Shown: positions 8,161 through 15,080 of the stretch, piece after piece
Layout of the letters: every line of letters starts with the position of its first letter
How positions within the stretch are numbered: the stretch's first letter is position 1
From: Verrucomicrobiota bacterium
Lineage (GTDB): Bacteria; Chlamydiota; Chlamydiia; Chlamydiales; 2-12-FULL-49-11
DNA length: 45,217 bases
NCBI GenBank assembly: GCA_018240105.1
Contig: JAFEGE010000063.1
Span: forward strand, 1-45,217
Direction of reading: 5' to 3'
Notes under the pieces: model-generated
Told to the model about the DNA's origin: nothing
Database searches by the model: none
What the model saw: the letters and a program-made list of their open reading frames with translations, nothing else
Translations under genes and position numbers: made by a program

Positions 8161-9585
8161 TTATAAATCGGCGATATCGATGATACGGTAAAAATAGCGG
8201 CTGCTTAGTAGCGCATCAGAGACTGGGCCTAAATGGAAGAGAACGGGAGAAACACCAAAGCCTTTTGGAAAATCAAGGGAAGCTATTTTAGCTTTCATAG
8301 CATCAATCACTTCGAGTCCCAATTCACGCCGGCGCATTTTGACTTCACAGACAAAGAGCGTGTTAGAGTGCATTTGAATTAGATAATCAATTTGACACCC
8401 TTTCTTACGGCCTAAAGCTTTCTGGATATAGGGATTGTCGATAACCACATCCTGAGCATGGATACCAATAGCCTGATAAAGAAGAGATCTATTTTTTAGT
8501 AACAGATTTTCGAGTTGGAAGCCGAGCATGGGCTCCCAACCGGGTAAGCTAGAGAGTGGAACTTCTAATAAGGAGTTCTGTTCAATTTTTGTAAGATTAG
8601 GTTCGATATAGTGAATATAGAAGCGAAGGTAATTCTCAGAAAGTCGATAGAGCGTCTGTTTTCCTCTCCTACCTGTCTTTAAAGACCAATCTGGATGTTT
8701 ACTGACAAATCCACAGATTTCAAGAGCATTAAGATGAAGACTCAGCGTACCGCTTGGCGCATAAGACATCATCTTTTGGAGGGTAGCTCTGTCTTTCATC
8801 CCCTGGCTTAGAATTGTAATGATCTTTTTGTAGACCTCTCCTCTAGAGCTGAAGAGATCATTAAAAATCCGGTCAAACTCGTGGACTAAAAGGCCATTTT
8901 TTTCAAAACAGAGGCGTTTAATATTTTCATCTGCGCTCTGGTGCGTTTGAATCTGCTCAAGATACCAAGGCACCCCTCCCGTCACACTCAAAATCTTAAA
9001 AAAGTCGAGATCTGATCCTTTAAAACCTTGGAGGTAAAGCAGTTCTCTACATTGTGGAACTGACAACTCAAAGAGCTCTAAATAAAGAGAGACTCTGCCA
9101 AAAAAAGCGGTGCTGTTGATGATATTTTTATCGATCCAAGTTGAGATAGAGCCACATAAAATAAGGATAACAGAGGGATGATTCTGCAGAACAAGATCCC
9201 ACCAAACTTTTAACTTAGAGATAAAGGCTGGATCTTTTGAGCCCATCCACGAAATCTCATCAAAAAGAATAACAGTCGGTTTTGTTGTGAGATGGTTGGA
9301 TAGATGAAGAAAGCCATCACTCCAGTCTCTGAAGGTAAAAGGAGGAATGTTAAAGAGGGTTGCAAGTTGGCGAGCAAAGGCATCACGCTGCTCCTCTCCC
9401 CTCACCCCTTTAACAGGAGCAAGACCGCTAAAAGGCAAAAAGACTTTATCTTTTCCAAACTCCTCGGCAAGACGACTTTTACCTATCCGGCGGCGCCCTT
9501 TAAGAACAACAAGACAGGCTCGGCCTGACTTTGATAAATCTTCCAGCCTCTCTAATTCTTTATCTCTTCCTACAAACGGCTTCAT
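8161..9585 (-). CDS. AAA+ family ATPase with C-terminal DUF234-type nuclease-like domain
   Basis: A 474-residue protein. The N-terminus MKPFVGRDKELERL and the Walker A loop KGRRRIGKSRL (residues 29-39) are typical of the MoxR/archaeal-type ATPase family (Pfam ATPase_2). VILFDEISWMG near residue 104 is Walker B. A winged-helix region follows (about 260-340). The C-terminus holds QIDYLIQMHSNTLFVCEVKMRR, which fits the DUF234 / PD-(D/E)xK pattern (D...ExK). Such proteins are scattered across archaea and bacteria, often in mobile or strain-specific loci, and their function is poorly known. The start has no clear Shine-Dalgarno. A strong inverted repeat lies 39 bases upstream (9624-9665). It is probably co-transcribed with the 88-residue membrane protein downstream. 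Confidence 0.85.
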   Translation of the reverse strand: MKPFVGRDKELERLEDLSKSGRACLVVLKGRRRIGKSRLAEEFGKDKVFLPFSGLAPVKGVRGEEQRDAFARQLATLFNIPPFTFRDWSDGFLHLSNHLTTKPTVILFDEISWMGSKDPAFISKLKVWWDLVLQNHPSVILILCGSISTWIDKNIINSTAFFGRVSLYLELFELSVPQCRELLYLQGFKGSDLDFFKILSVTGGVPWYLEQIQTHQSADENIKRLCFEKNGLLVHEFDRIFNDLFSSRGEVYKKIITILSQGMKDRATLQKMMSYAPSGTLSLHLNALEICGFVSKHPDWSLKTGRRGKQTLYRLSENYLRFYIHYIEPNLTKIEQNSLLEVPLSSLPGWEPMLGFQLENLLLKNRSLLYQAIGIHAQDVVIDNPYIQKALGRKKGCQIDYLIQMHSNTLFVCEVKMRRRELGLEVIDAMKAKIASLDFPKGFGVSPVLFHLGPVSDALLSSRYFYRIIDIADL

Positions 9586-9623
9586 AGAATCTATATTACA
9601 TGAGCAGGATAGCTACGTCAATC

Positions 9624-9665
9624 CATTCTGCTCAAAACTAACAAATGTCAGTTTTGAGTAGAATG
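9624..9665. repeat. 16-bp inverted repeat upstream of ATPase gene
   Basis: CATTCTGCTCAAAACT (9624-9639) pairs with AGTTTTGAGTAGAATG (9650-9665) with a single G-T type mismatch and a 10-base loop. It lies between the 3' end of the Trp-rich protein gene and the ATPase gene start, on the leader side of the ATPase. It could be an operator, a leader hairpin or a remnant of a palindromic element. It lacks the adjacent T-run expected of an intrinsic terminator. Confidence 0.6.
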
Positions 9666-9696
9666 AAATCCTAACACACTGATTATAAACACGCGA

Positions 9697-9720
9697 AAAT
9701 TCAAGTCTATTTTTGAATTT
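9697..9720 (-). terminator. Weak AT-rich hairpin after the oppA operon
   Basis: AAATTCAA (9697-9704) and TTGAATTT (9713-9720) form an 8-bp stem with an 8-base loop, about 20 bases past the stop of the minus-strand gene at 9740. On the minus strand the stem is followed by only a short T-run. It may act as a weak terminator. Confidence 0.3.
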
Positions 9721-9739
9721 GTTATTTTTGTACAGAAAG

Positions 9740-10339
9740 CTACTGTTTTTTGGAAGAAGTAGGAGGCTGAGGGGTTTCCTCTGTCCAACCAGGGTCGCCG
9801 CGTCTCATATCATCTTCCTCTTCCCAGCCAGGGCCTGCATCGTTGGACCAAGTCTGACCACCGTCGTTAGACCAGTTATTAAACCCTTCATTTTTGTATT
9901 TGCGCTGTTTTTGCTGAGCGACTTTGGAGGAGGATTTGGTCGGATCTTCTTTGCGGACCGTGCAAGTCATAGCACCTGAGGTAGAGCCTTGCGCGTTGAT
10001 GGTGGCTCCGAGGGGAACATTATTCCAGACACCATATTCCATCGAATACTTTTGCTGCGGCTTTTTCTTGCCGACACTATAGTCGTAGGGCTGTACATCT
10101 GTACAGGTCCAGCGGACGGTATAGGGGGTTGTGGGGGTGTCATACTGCTTATTAAAGGGGCTTTGGGGTTGCCCCCAGATATAGGTCTGACCTGAGCTCA
10201 TTTTGATCGTGATCTCTTTTATCCCCGCTGCGTTATAGATATTAGCGTAGAGAGGAAAGGCACTATCATTAATCAGTGTAAGGCTTGCAGCCTCTAAAGA
10301 AGAGGCTACAAGAAAAGCAAAGGCAAGAATTCTTCTCAT
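9740..10339 (-). CDS. Exported protein with acidic Trp-rich tail
   Basis: A 199-residue protein I do not recognise. Residues 1-18 (MRRILAFAFLVASSLEAA) form a clear signal peptide. The mature N-terminal ~110 residues look beta-rich (LTLINDSAFPLYANIYNAAG, ITIKMSSGQTYIWGQ, VRWTCTDVQPYDYSV) and contain two cysteines. The C-terminal third has short Trp/Asp/Gly-rich repeats (NNWSNDGGQTWSNDAGPGW, then GDPGW) and ends Pro/Ser/Lys-rich, suggesting a disordered tail. It starts one base after the stop of the OppA-like gene, so it is co-transcribed and probably translationally coupled. Its export and position suggest a periplasmic or surface protein linked to the transporter operon; this is inference. 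Confidence 0.7.
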   Translation of the reverse strand: MRRILAFAFLVASSLEAASLTLINDSAFPLYANIYNAAGIKEITIKMSSGQTYIWGQPQSPFNKQYDTPTTPYTVRWTCTDVQPYDYSVGKKKPQQKYSMEYGVWNNVPLGATINAQGSTSGAMTCTVRKEDPTKSSSKVAQQKQRKYKNEGFNNWSNDGGQTWSNDAGPGWEEEDDMRRGDPGWTEETPQPPTSSKKQ

Positions 10340-10340
10340 G

Positions 10341-11930
10341 TTACTCTACAAAGCTTGCCCATTTGAAGTCGATATGACCAGCATCTGTCAAGACAACATC
10401 TTTTAGGCGGTTTTGTTTTACAGTAAGCATCGTGTAGTGAAAGATCGGTATTACAGGCATCTCGGCCATTAAGATCTCTTCAGACTTCTTTAAAGCCTCT
10501 TTTCGCTCAGAGGGAGCTAGAAGAGTGTAGGACGCCTCCAGCGCTTTTTGATAATCTAAGCTCTCCCAATTGGTATTGTTTGTGCCTATATTTTTACTCT
10601 TAAAGACCTCTAAAAAGTTGATCGGATCGCGAAAGTCGGCAACCCACGAGCCACAGGCCAATTGAAAGTCTCCTTTCGAGATACGATCAAAATAGATCTT
10701 TCGCTCTAAAGGCTCTAGATTTATCGAGATTTGGAGAACTTTATACCACTGGTCTTGGATAATCTGTGCGATTCTATGGTTTTTTGTATCTGCAATATAG
10801 GTAAGAGTTATCTCTGGAAGCTTCTCTATAGTGAGCTTCTCTTTTTGGAGAGCGGCATTAAAAAAGCTCGCTGCCTCCTCATCACTGCCATCACAAAAAT
10901 AGGGGCTATCTTGTAGTCCAAATGAGGCAGGTACAATACCTGTCGCAGGAACACCTTCTACAATATGTGTTACGATCTCTTCCCGATTGATCGCAAGAGC
11001 AAGGCTCTTACGAAGCTCTTCTGTATGAAAAGGGGCAAGCTCTGTGTTCACCCGGATCCAGTAAGTACCTAGAAGAGGGTGTTTTTCGATCATCTTCTTC
11101 TCTTGCAAAGAGGCAAGAGCATCTAGAGGGATGACAGAGAAGGGAGAACCCTCCCAATCGATCTCGCCACTTGTAAACATCTTTAGCCCTGTCTCAGCAT
11201 CGACCATGATCATCGTGATCTCTTCTAATTTTACAGCGCTTTTATCCCAATAGTTGCCATTTTTTACTGCTGTGATCTGATCGTTATGGCGCCACTCTTG
11301 CATTTGGAAGGGGCCGTTAGAGACAAACATTTCAGGATTTTTGTGCCAATCTGGCGTTTGTCTATCTGTTCCCTGGTGGACAGGAAAAAAGGCAGGTAGA
11401 GTTAAGAGCTCTAGGAAGTAGGGTGTTGCCTGATCTAGTTCTACGGCGAGGGTATAGTCATCGATCGCATTAACACCTAACATGCTAACAGGAAGGAGAC
11501 CTTGCTTAACGAAGGCTGCGTTTTTTATCGGATAGAGTTGGAAGGCGTTATCTGCTAGAAAGCTTGGCGTTAAGACCTTTTTCCATGCGTAGACAAAGTC
11601 ATGGGCCGTTACGGGATCGCCATTGGACCATTTTGTCTCTTTCAAATGAAAGCGATAGGACTTCATATCTTTAGAGACGCTATACTTTTCAGCAACCGCT
11701 GGCGCTGTCGTTCCATCTTTTTGGATACGCATAAGCCCTTCCATAAAAAGGCCTATTAAATTCGCATCATTAAGACTACGCACTTTTCTAGGATCGAGTG
11801 TCTGGGGCTCATCAACAATGTTGATATGAAGCACTTGCTTTTTCTTTTTGCAAGGACAGTTTGGATCTTGAGGATTTTTCCCGCTGCATCCTATAGTAAA
11901 GAGAAGGGGAAAGAGAAATAAGCATCGCAT
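10341..11930 (-). CDS. oppA: Oligopeptide ABC transporter substrate-binding lipoprotein (OppA-like)
   Basis: A protein of about 529 residues of the SBP_bac_5 family. The start chosen is the methionine of MRCLFLFPLLFTIGCSGK, preceded by AAGG 9 bases upstream; an in-frame start 10 codons earlier is less likely. TIGC is a lipobox-like site, so the mature protein should be a lipoprotein. Family features include EPQTLDPRKVRSLNDANLIG near the mature N-terminus, YRFHLKETKWSNGDPVTAHDFVYAWKKVLTP, and the late LACGSWVADFRDPINFLEVFKS region. It captures peptides for an Opp/Dpp permease, but no permease or ATPase genes lie in this window, so it must use a transporter encoded elsewhere. It shares an operon with the exported Trp-rich protein. 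Confidence 0.9.
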   Translation of the reverse strand: MRCLFLFPLLFTIGCSGKNPQDPNCPCKKKKQVLHINIVDEPQTLDPRKVRSLNDANLIGLFMEGLMRIQKDGTTAPAVAEKYSVSKDMKSYRFHLKETKWSNGDPVTAHDFVYAWKKVLTPSFLADNAFQLYPIKNAAFVKQGLLPVSMLGVNAIDDYTLAVELDQATPYFLELLTLPAFFPVHQGTDRQTPDWHKNPEMFVSNGPFQMQEWRHNDQITAVKNGNYWDKSAVKLEEITMIMVDAETGLKMFTSGEIDWEGSPFSVIPLDALASLQEKKMIEKHPLLGTYWIRVNTELAPFHTEELRKSLALAINREEIVTHIVEGVPATGIVPASFGLQDSPYFCDGSDEEAASFFNAALQKEKLTIEKLPEITLTYIADTKNHRIAQIIQDQWYKVLQISINLEPLERKIYFDRISKGDFQLACGSWVADFRDPINFLEVFKSKNIGTNNTNWESLDYQKALEASYTLLAPSERKEALKKSEEILMAEMPVIPIFHYTMLTVKQNRLKDVVLTDAGHIDFKWASFVE

Positions 11931-12024
11931 AGACAACCACCTTAAAAACGCTTGTGTCAACTGCAGGGCAAAACAGCTTTGCCGTGCGATCTGTATAAAT
12001 TACTCACTCTTTTTTATAATTGCA

Positions 12025-12714
12025 ATGGGAATATTTGGATTCACAACAACCAAAACACCGCTCTTTAATACGAGAGATCTCACCTCTCTTTTCAAGGCGC
12101 CGCTTGGGCTTGACTCACAATTTCTACTGCGCCCGCTAGAGACAATCCTCTTCCCAAAGAGCCTTCTTACTATCAAAGAGACGTTTGGGAATATCCTTGC
12201 AGTCGAGAGTGACGACTACCCCTCTTCCAAGCCTCTCTACGTTGATAGACGCTTTATCATAGAGACAGAGACGCCACGAAGATCTCTTCGCATGCTTCCA
12301 AAGGCATCTATTCTTAAAGAGCGTCTTATCTCCTATCCAAAGCTCCCCTACGTTTGGGGCGGTAATACGCGCTCTGGCATCCCCGAGATCTTCTCTTACT
12401 ACCCCCCACAAAAATCTCTCTCTCCCTACGAGTGGCTCTCATGGCATTTTCGAGGGGTTGACTGTTCAGGGCTTCTCTACGATGTCTCAAATGGCACAAC
12501 ACCGCGTAACACAAAAGAGCTCTCCGAATTCGGTTACGAGGTAACCTCTCCAAAGCCTTTAGATATCATTGTTTGGCCAGGCCACGTTCTTATCTTCCTA
12601 GATAAGAATCATCTTATAGAATCTAAAGTAGGCGATGGGGTCACCTTCTCTAAAGCAAAGGATCGCTTAAAAGAGTTAGAAAAAATCCCCTATCAAATCA
12701 GACGTTGGGTCTAA
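12025..12714 (+). CDS. NlpC/P60-family cell-wall peptidase
   Basis: A 229-residue protein with a C-terminal NlpC/P60 cysteine-peptidase domain. The catalytic Cys is C147 in VDCSGLL, the His is H187 in WPGHVLIFL, and N195/H196 sits at the usual third position. The N-terminal ~90 residues would form the SH3b-like part. NlpC/P60 enzymes cleave D-Glu-mDAP bonds in peptidoglycan; chlamydiae keep such an enzyme to remodel their minimal septal peptidoglycan ring. No signal peptide is visible. There is no Shine-Dalgarno, and TATAAT lies only 5 bases before the ATG, so the mRNA may be leaderless if that -10 is used. It is divergent from oppA, and its stop overlaps the stop of the convergent yacP-like gene. 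Confidence 0.85.
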   Translation: MGIFGFTTTKTPLFNTRDLTSLFKAPLGLDSQFLLRPLETILFPKSLLTIKETFGNILAVESDDYPSSKPLYVDRRFIIETETPRRSLRMLPKASILKERLISYPKLPYVWGGNTRSGIPEIFSYYPPQKSLSPYEWLSWHFRGVDCSGLLYDVSNGTTPRNTKELSEFGYEVTSPKPLDIIVWPGHVLIFLDKNHLIESKVGDGVTFSKAKDRLKELEKIPYQIRRWV

Positions 12715-13193
12715 AGATCTTTCGTAAAAATAGAGAGATACCGCTCTATTTGACGAGAGAGCTCTCCCGTTGGCTTCTCATCCATGCGCCTTCTCTTTTC
12801 ATGCTTGCTATGTAGAAGAGCAAAAAAATCGCTAATGGGCAAAGTCTTTACGCCAAAAAGATGCGCCTTTCGGGACAATTCATTATCAGAGGTGATAAGA
12901 GTCGGCTTTTTCTTCACCTCATAAAACCTCTCAAGATACTCTAAAATATAGTCATCTGCCGATAAGTGAGAGGGCGCATAGACAATCTCTAAGGTACTAC
13001 GCTGGCTACGGTGCGGATAGGAGAGTGCATGTTTGGGGTTATTATCAAAGACAAGGAGCGCAGAAAATCGGAGCATCTCCAAAGCCTCTGCTAAGAAGGA
13101 GACAAACTCCTCTCTTTTAGCTAAGAAGGGGAATTTTTCATGACACGAGCGAAAAAAAAGGTTGTAGCCGTCTATGACGAAGTGAGAAGCGAT
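12711..13193 (-). CDS. YacP-like NYN-domain RNase, probable AUC start
   Basis: A NYN/PIN-like protein of 160 residues. The conserved opening FVIDGYNLFFR is encoded upstream of the first TTG or ATG in this frame, so the gene must begin before 13083. Between the in-frame TGA and that motif no ATG, GTG or TTG exists. The best start is ATC at 13193-13191, giving (M)ASHFVIDGYNL. GAGG lies exactly 7 bases upstream of it. Further motifs are LLVFDNNP and a late LITSDNELSRKAHLFGVKTL, both typical of the YacP RNase fold (Rae1-like ribosome-associated mRNA cleavage in Bacillus). It overlaps the end of rdgB by 22 bases, indicating translational coupling. A frameshift in the 8-base T-run is an alternative, but the frame is continuous through it. 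Confidence 0.75.
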   Translation of the reverse strand: MASHFVIDGYNLFFRSCHEKFPFLAKREEFVSFLAEALEMLRFSALLVFDNNPKHALSYPHRSQRSTLEIVYAPSHLSADDYILEYLERFYEVKKKPTLITSDNELSRKAHLFGVKTLPISDFFALLHSKHEKRRRMDEKPTGELSRQIERYLSIFTKDL

Positions 13194-13786
13194 CTTTGTG
13201 CCTCAAAAATGGGAAGAAGTTTATCGAACGCCTTTCTACGATGAGAGATACGATTTTTAATATCTTCGCCAAGCTCTGCCATCGTGCGATTGTAGTCGTG
13301 CTTTAAAAAGAGAGGATCGTAGCCAAAGCCAGAGCCACCTCTAGCCTCTAAGATAAGCGTCCCTTCACAGACACCGAGCGCTGTCTTTAAAATCTTTTCA
13401 GGCGAGGCAAAAGAGAGAGCGCACTCATAGTAGCCCATCCGAGCCTCTTCTGATAAAAGCTTCAATTTAGCAACAAGCTTATCTCTGTTTTCTTTATCGG
13501 TTGCCTTATCACTTGCATAGCGCCTGCTAAAAATCCCTGGCTCTCCATTTAGCGCTGGCACAACTAAGCCCGAATCATCTGCTAAGGCGTACATTTTCAA
13601 AGTTGCAGCTGCGTGCATTGCCTTTATCTCGGCGTTTTCAAGAAATGTTTTACCATTCTCCTCGGGGGCTACATAATTCGGAAAGTCTTTCAGAGAGAAG
13701 AGTTCGACCCCTTCCAGCCGATCTTTTAAGATCGCCTTTAGTTCTAAAATTTTATGTAGGTTAGAGGTTGCGAGTACAAGTTGCAT
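13172..13786 (-). CDS. rdgB: Non-canonical purine NTP pyrophosphatase (RdgB/HAM1)
   Basis: A 204-residue protein of normal family length. It hydrolyses dITP, XTP and ITP to monophosphates, keeping deaminated purines out of DNA. The signature N-terminus is LVLATSNLHKILELKAIL. ALADDSGLVVPALNGEPGIFS (about 71-91) is the catalytic Asp-bearing motif. SGFGYDPLF (about 153-161) and a terminal ISHRRKAFDKL complete the family pattern. The ATG at 13786 has no Shine-Dalgarno. A promoter-like pair with the -10 only 7-12 bases before the ATG suggests a very short or leaderless transcript. Its 3' end overlaps the yacP-like gene, so the two form an operon, divergent from the second tyrP. Confidence 0.92.
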   Translation of the reverse strand: MQLVLATSNLHKILELKAILKDRLEGVELFSLKDFPNYVAPEENGKTFLENAEIKAMHAAATLKMYALADDSGLVVPALNGEPGIFSRRYASDKATDKENRDKLVAKLKLLSEEARMGYYECALSFASPEKILKTALGVCEGTLILEARGGSGFGYDPLFLKHDYNRTMAELGEDIKNRISHRRKAFDKLLPIFEAQRSLLTSS

Positions 13787-13792
13787 CGTTTC

Positions 13793-13821
13793 ACAATATC
13801 ACACCAATAAATGAACGGCAA
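13793..13821 (-). promoter_or_regulatory. Candidate promoter for rdgB-yacP
   Basis: On the minus strand, TTGCCG (13821-13816) and TATTGT (13798-13793) are 17 bases apart. The -10 ends 6 bases before the rdgB ATG, predicting transcription starting at or next to the start codon. Confidence 0.4.
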
Positions 13822-13830
13822 TGGTATAAT
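13822..13830 (+). promoter_or_regulatory. Extended -10 promoter for tyrP-uvrB
   Basis: TGGTATAAT is a perfect TGn plus consensus TATAAT extended -10 box, 30 bases before the tyrP copy 2 start. No good -35 is seen, as expected for extended -10 promoters. It overlaps the opposing rdgB promoter region, so the two divergent transcripts may interfere. Confidence 0.5.
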
Positions 13831-13860
13831 GCGCAGCCAAATAATGGGAGCTGTGAGCGT

Positions 13861-15078
13861 ATGAAAAGAGAGTGGAGCGCTATTCTAGGAGGGATTCTCC
13901 TTGTGGTTGGGACAACCGTTGGTGCCGGCATGCTCGGCCTTCCGATTAGCTCAGGCTTTACAGGCTTTTTTCCATCGCTTCTCCTCTTTGTGATCTCCTG
14001 GTTTTTTATGCTCTCCTCTGCTTTTTTCTTTATCGATGTCCACAGCACCATGGAAGGAGATACGAACCTTATCACTATGGCAGAGCGGACCCTTGGCTTT
14101 TCCGGAAGGGCTCTCTCTTGGATTGTCTACCTTCTCCTCCTCTACTCCCTTTTAGCCGCCTACATGGGCGCCTCTGCCCCCCTCTTTGTCTGGATTGCCA
14201 AAAGCCTGCAGATCAACCTGCCCCTCTCCTTTAGCAAATTTCTTTTACCGCTTCTCTTTGGCCCCTTTATCTACCTCGGCACAAGAGGGGTAGATTTACT
14301 CAATCGGGCTTTGATGGTCGGCCTTATTGCTTCTTACATCCTTCTAGCTTGCCTTCTACCGGAGCATGTCCAAAGAGAGCTTATCATGCGGACCTCTTGG
14401 AAACCTTTTATCTATGCAGCCCCTGTGGTAATGACCTCTTTTGGCTACCACATCATTATCCCGACCCTGGCCACCTACTTAAACCGCTCTAGAAAAGCAC
14501 TTTTTCTGACAGTGACGATAGGAAGTGTTTTAGCGCTTTTGATCAATCTTCTCTGGCTCTTTCTTACCTTAGGAACGATCCCTTTAGAGGGAGAGGGCGG
14601 CCTTGCACAAGCCTGGCTCCAAGGTATCCCGGTCACAGGAAGCCTCTCTAAGATTATCGCCTCCCCCCTTCTACCGCTTGGAGCCACCCTCTTTGCCTTC
14701 TTTGCCATCCTCACCTCCTTTTTGGGGGTCTCCTTAAGCCTTGGCGACTTTTTAATCGACGGCCTTAAGATCAAAAAAAGCTGGAAAGGGCGGATCCTTG
14801 CCATTCTTTTATCTTTTATCCCCCCTCTTCTCTTTATCTTCTCCTACCAAAGAGGATTTTTGCTCGCCCTTGAGTATGCGGGCGCCTTTGTTGCGATCCT
14901 TTTAGTCTTTCTTCCAGCTGCTATGGCGTGGACCTTAACCGAAAAGCCCCTCTACCAAAAGCCTATCGGCCGCCTCTGGCTTTTAGCCACCATCGCCTTC
15001 TCCTTCTCAATTATTGTCGTAAATATTTTGAATCGCTGGGGATTTTTTGATACGCTCCTGCTTAAGATGGGAGGCTAG
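13861..15078 (+). CDS. tyrP: Aromatic amino-acid permease, TyrP type (copy 2)
   Basis: From ATG 13861 (MKREWSAILGG) the protein has about 405 residues and roughly 11 membrane helices. The first helix motif GGILLVVGTTVGAGMLGLP matches the HAAAP permease family and copy 1 at 5693. VVMTSFGYHIIIP and FFAILTSFLGVSLSLGDF align with the equivalent stretches of copy 1. Upstream in-frame codons back to 13768 overlap rdgB and do not resemble the family, and GGGAG precedes the chosen start by 10 bases. Chlamydiae often carry two or more tyrP genes; the two proteins may differ in amino-acid preference. uvrB follows after 2 bases. This stretch uses many C-ending codons compared with its AT-rich neighbours. 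Confidence 0.9.
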   Translation: MKREWSAILGGILLVVGTTVGAGMLGLPISSGFTGFFPSLLLFVISWFFMLSSAFFFIDVHSTMEGDTNLITMAERTLGFSGRALSWIVYLLLLYSLLAAYMGASAPLFVWIAKSLQINLPLSFSKFLLPLLFGPFIYLGTRGVDLLNRALMVGLIASYILLACLLPEHVQRELIMRTSWKPFIYAAPVVMTSFGYHIIIPTLATYLNRSRKALFLTVTIGSVLALLINLLWLFLTLGTIPLEGEGGLAQAWLQGIPVTGSLSKIIASPLLPLGATLFAFFAILTSFLGVSLSLGDFLIDGLKIKKSWKGRILAILLSFIPPLLFIFSYQRGFLLALEYAGAFVAILLVFLPAAMAWTLTEKPLYQKPIGRLWLLATIAFSFSIIVVNILNRWGFFDTLLLKMGG

Positions 15079-15080
15079 CC

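Noticed and set aside
13141..13145. ATG at 13145-13143 as the yacP start
   Set aside because: It is in a different frame and meets a stop after six codons.
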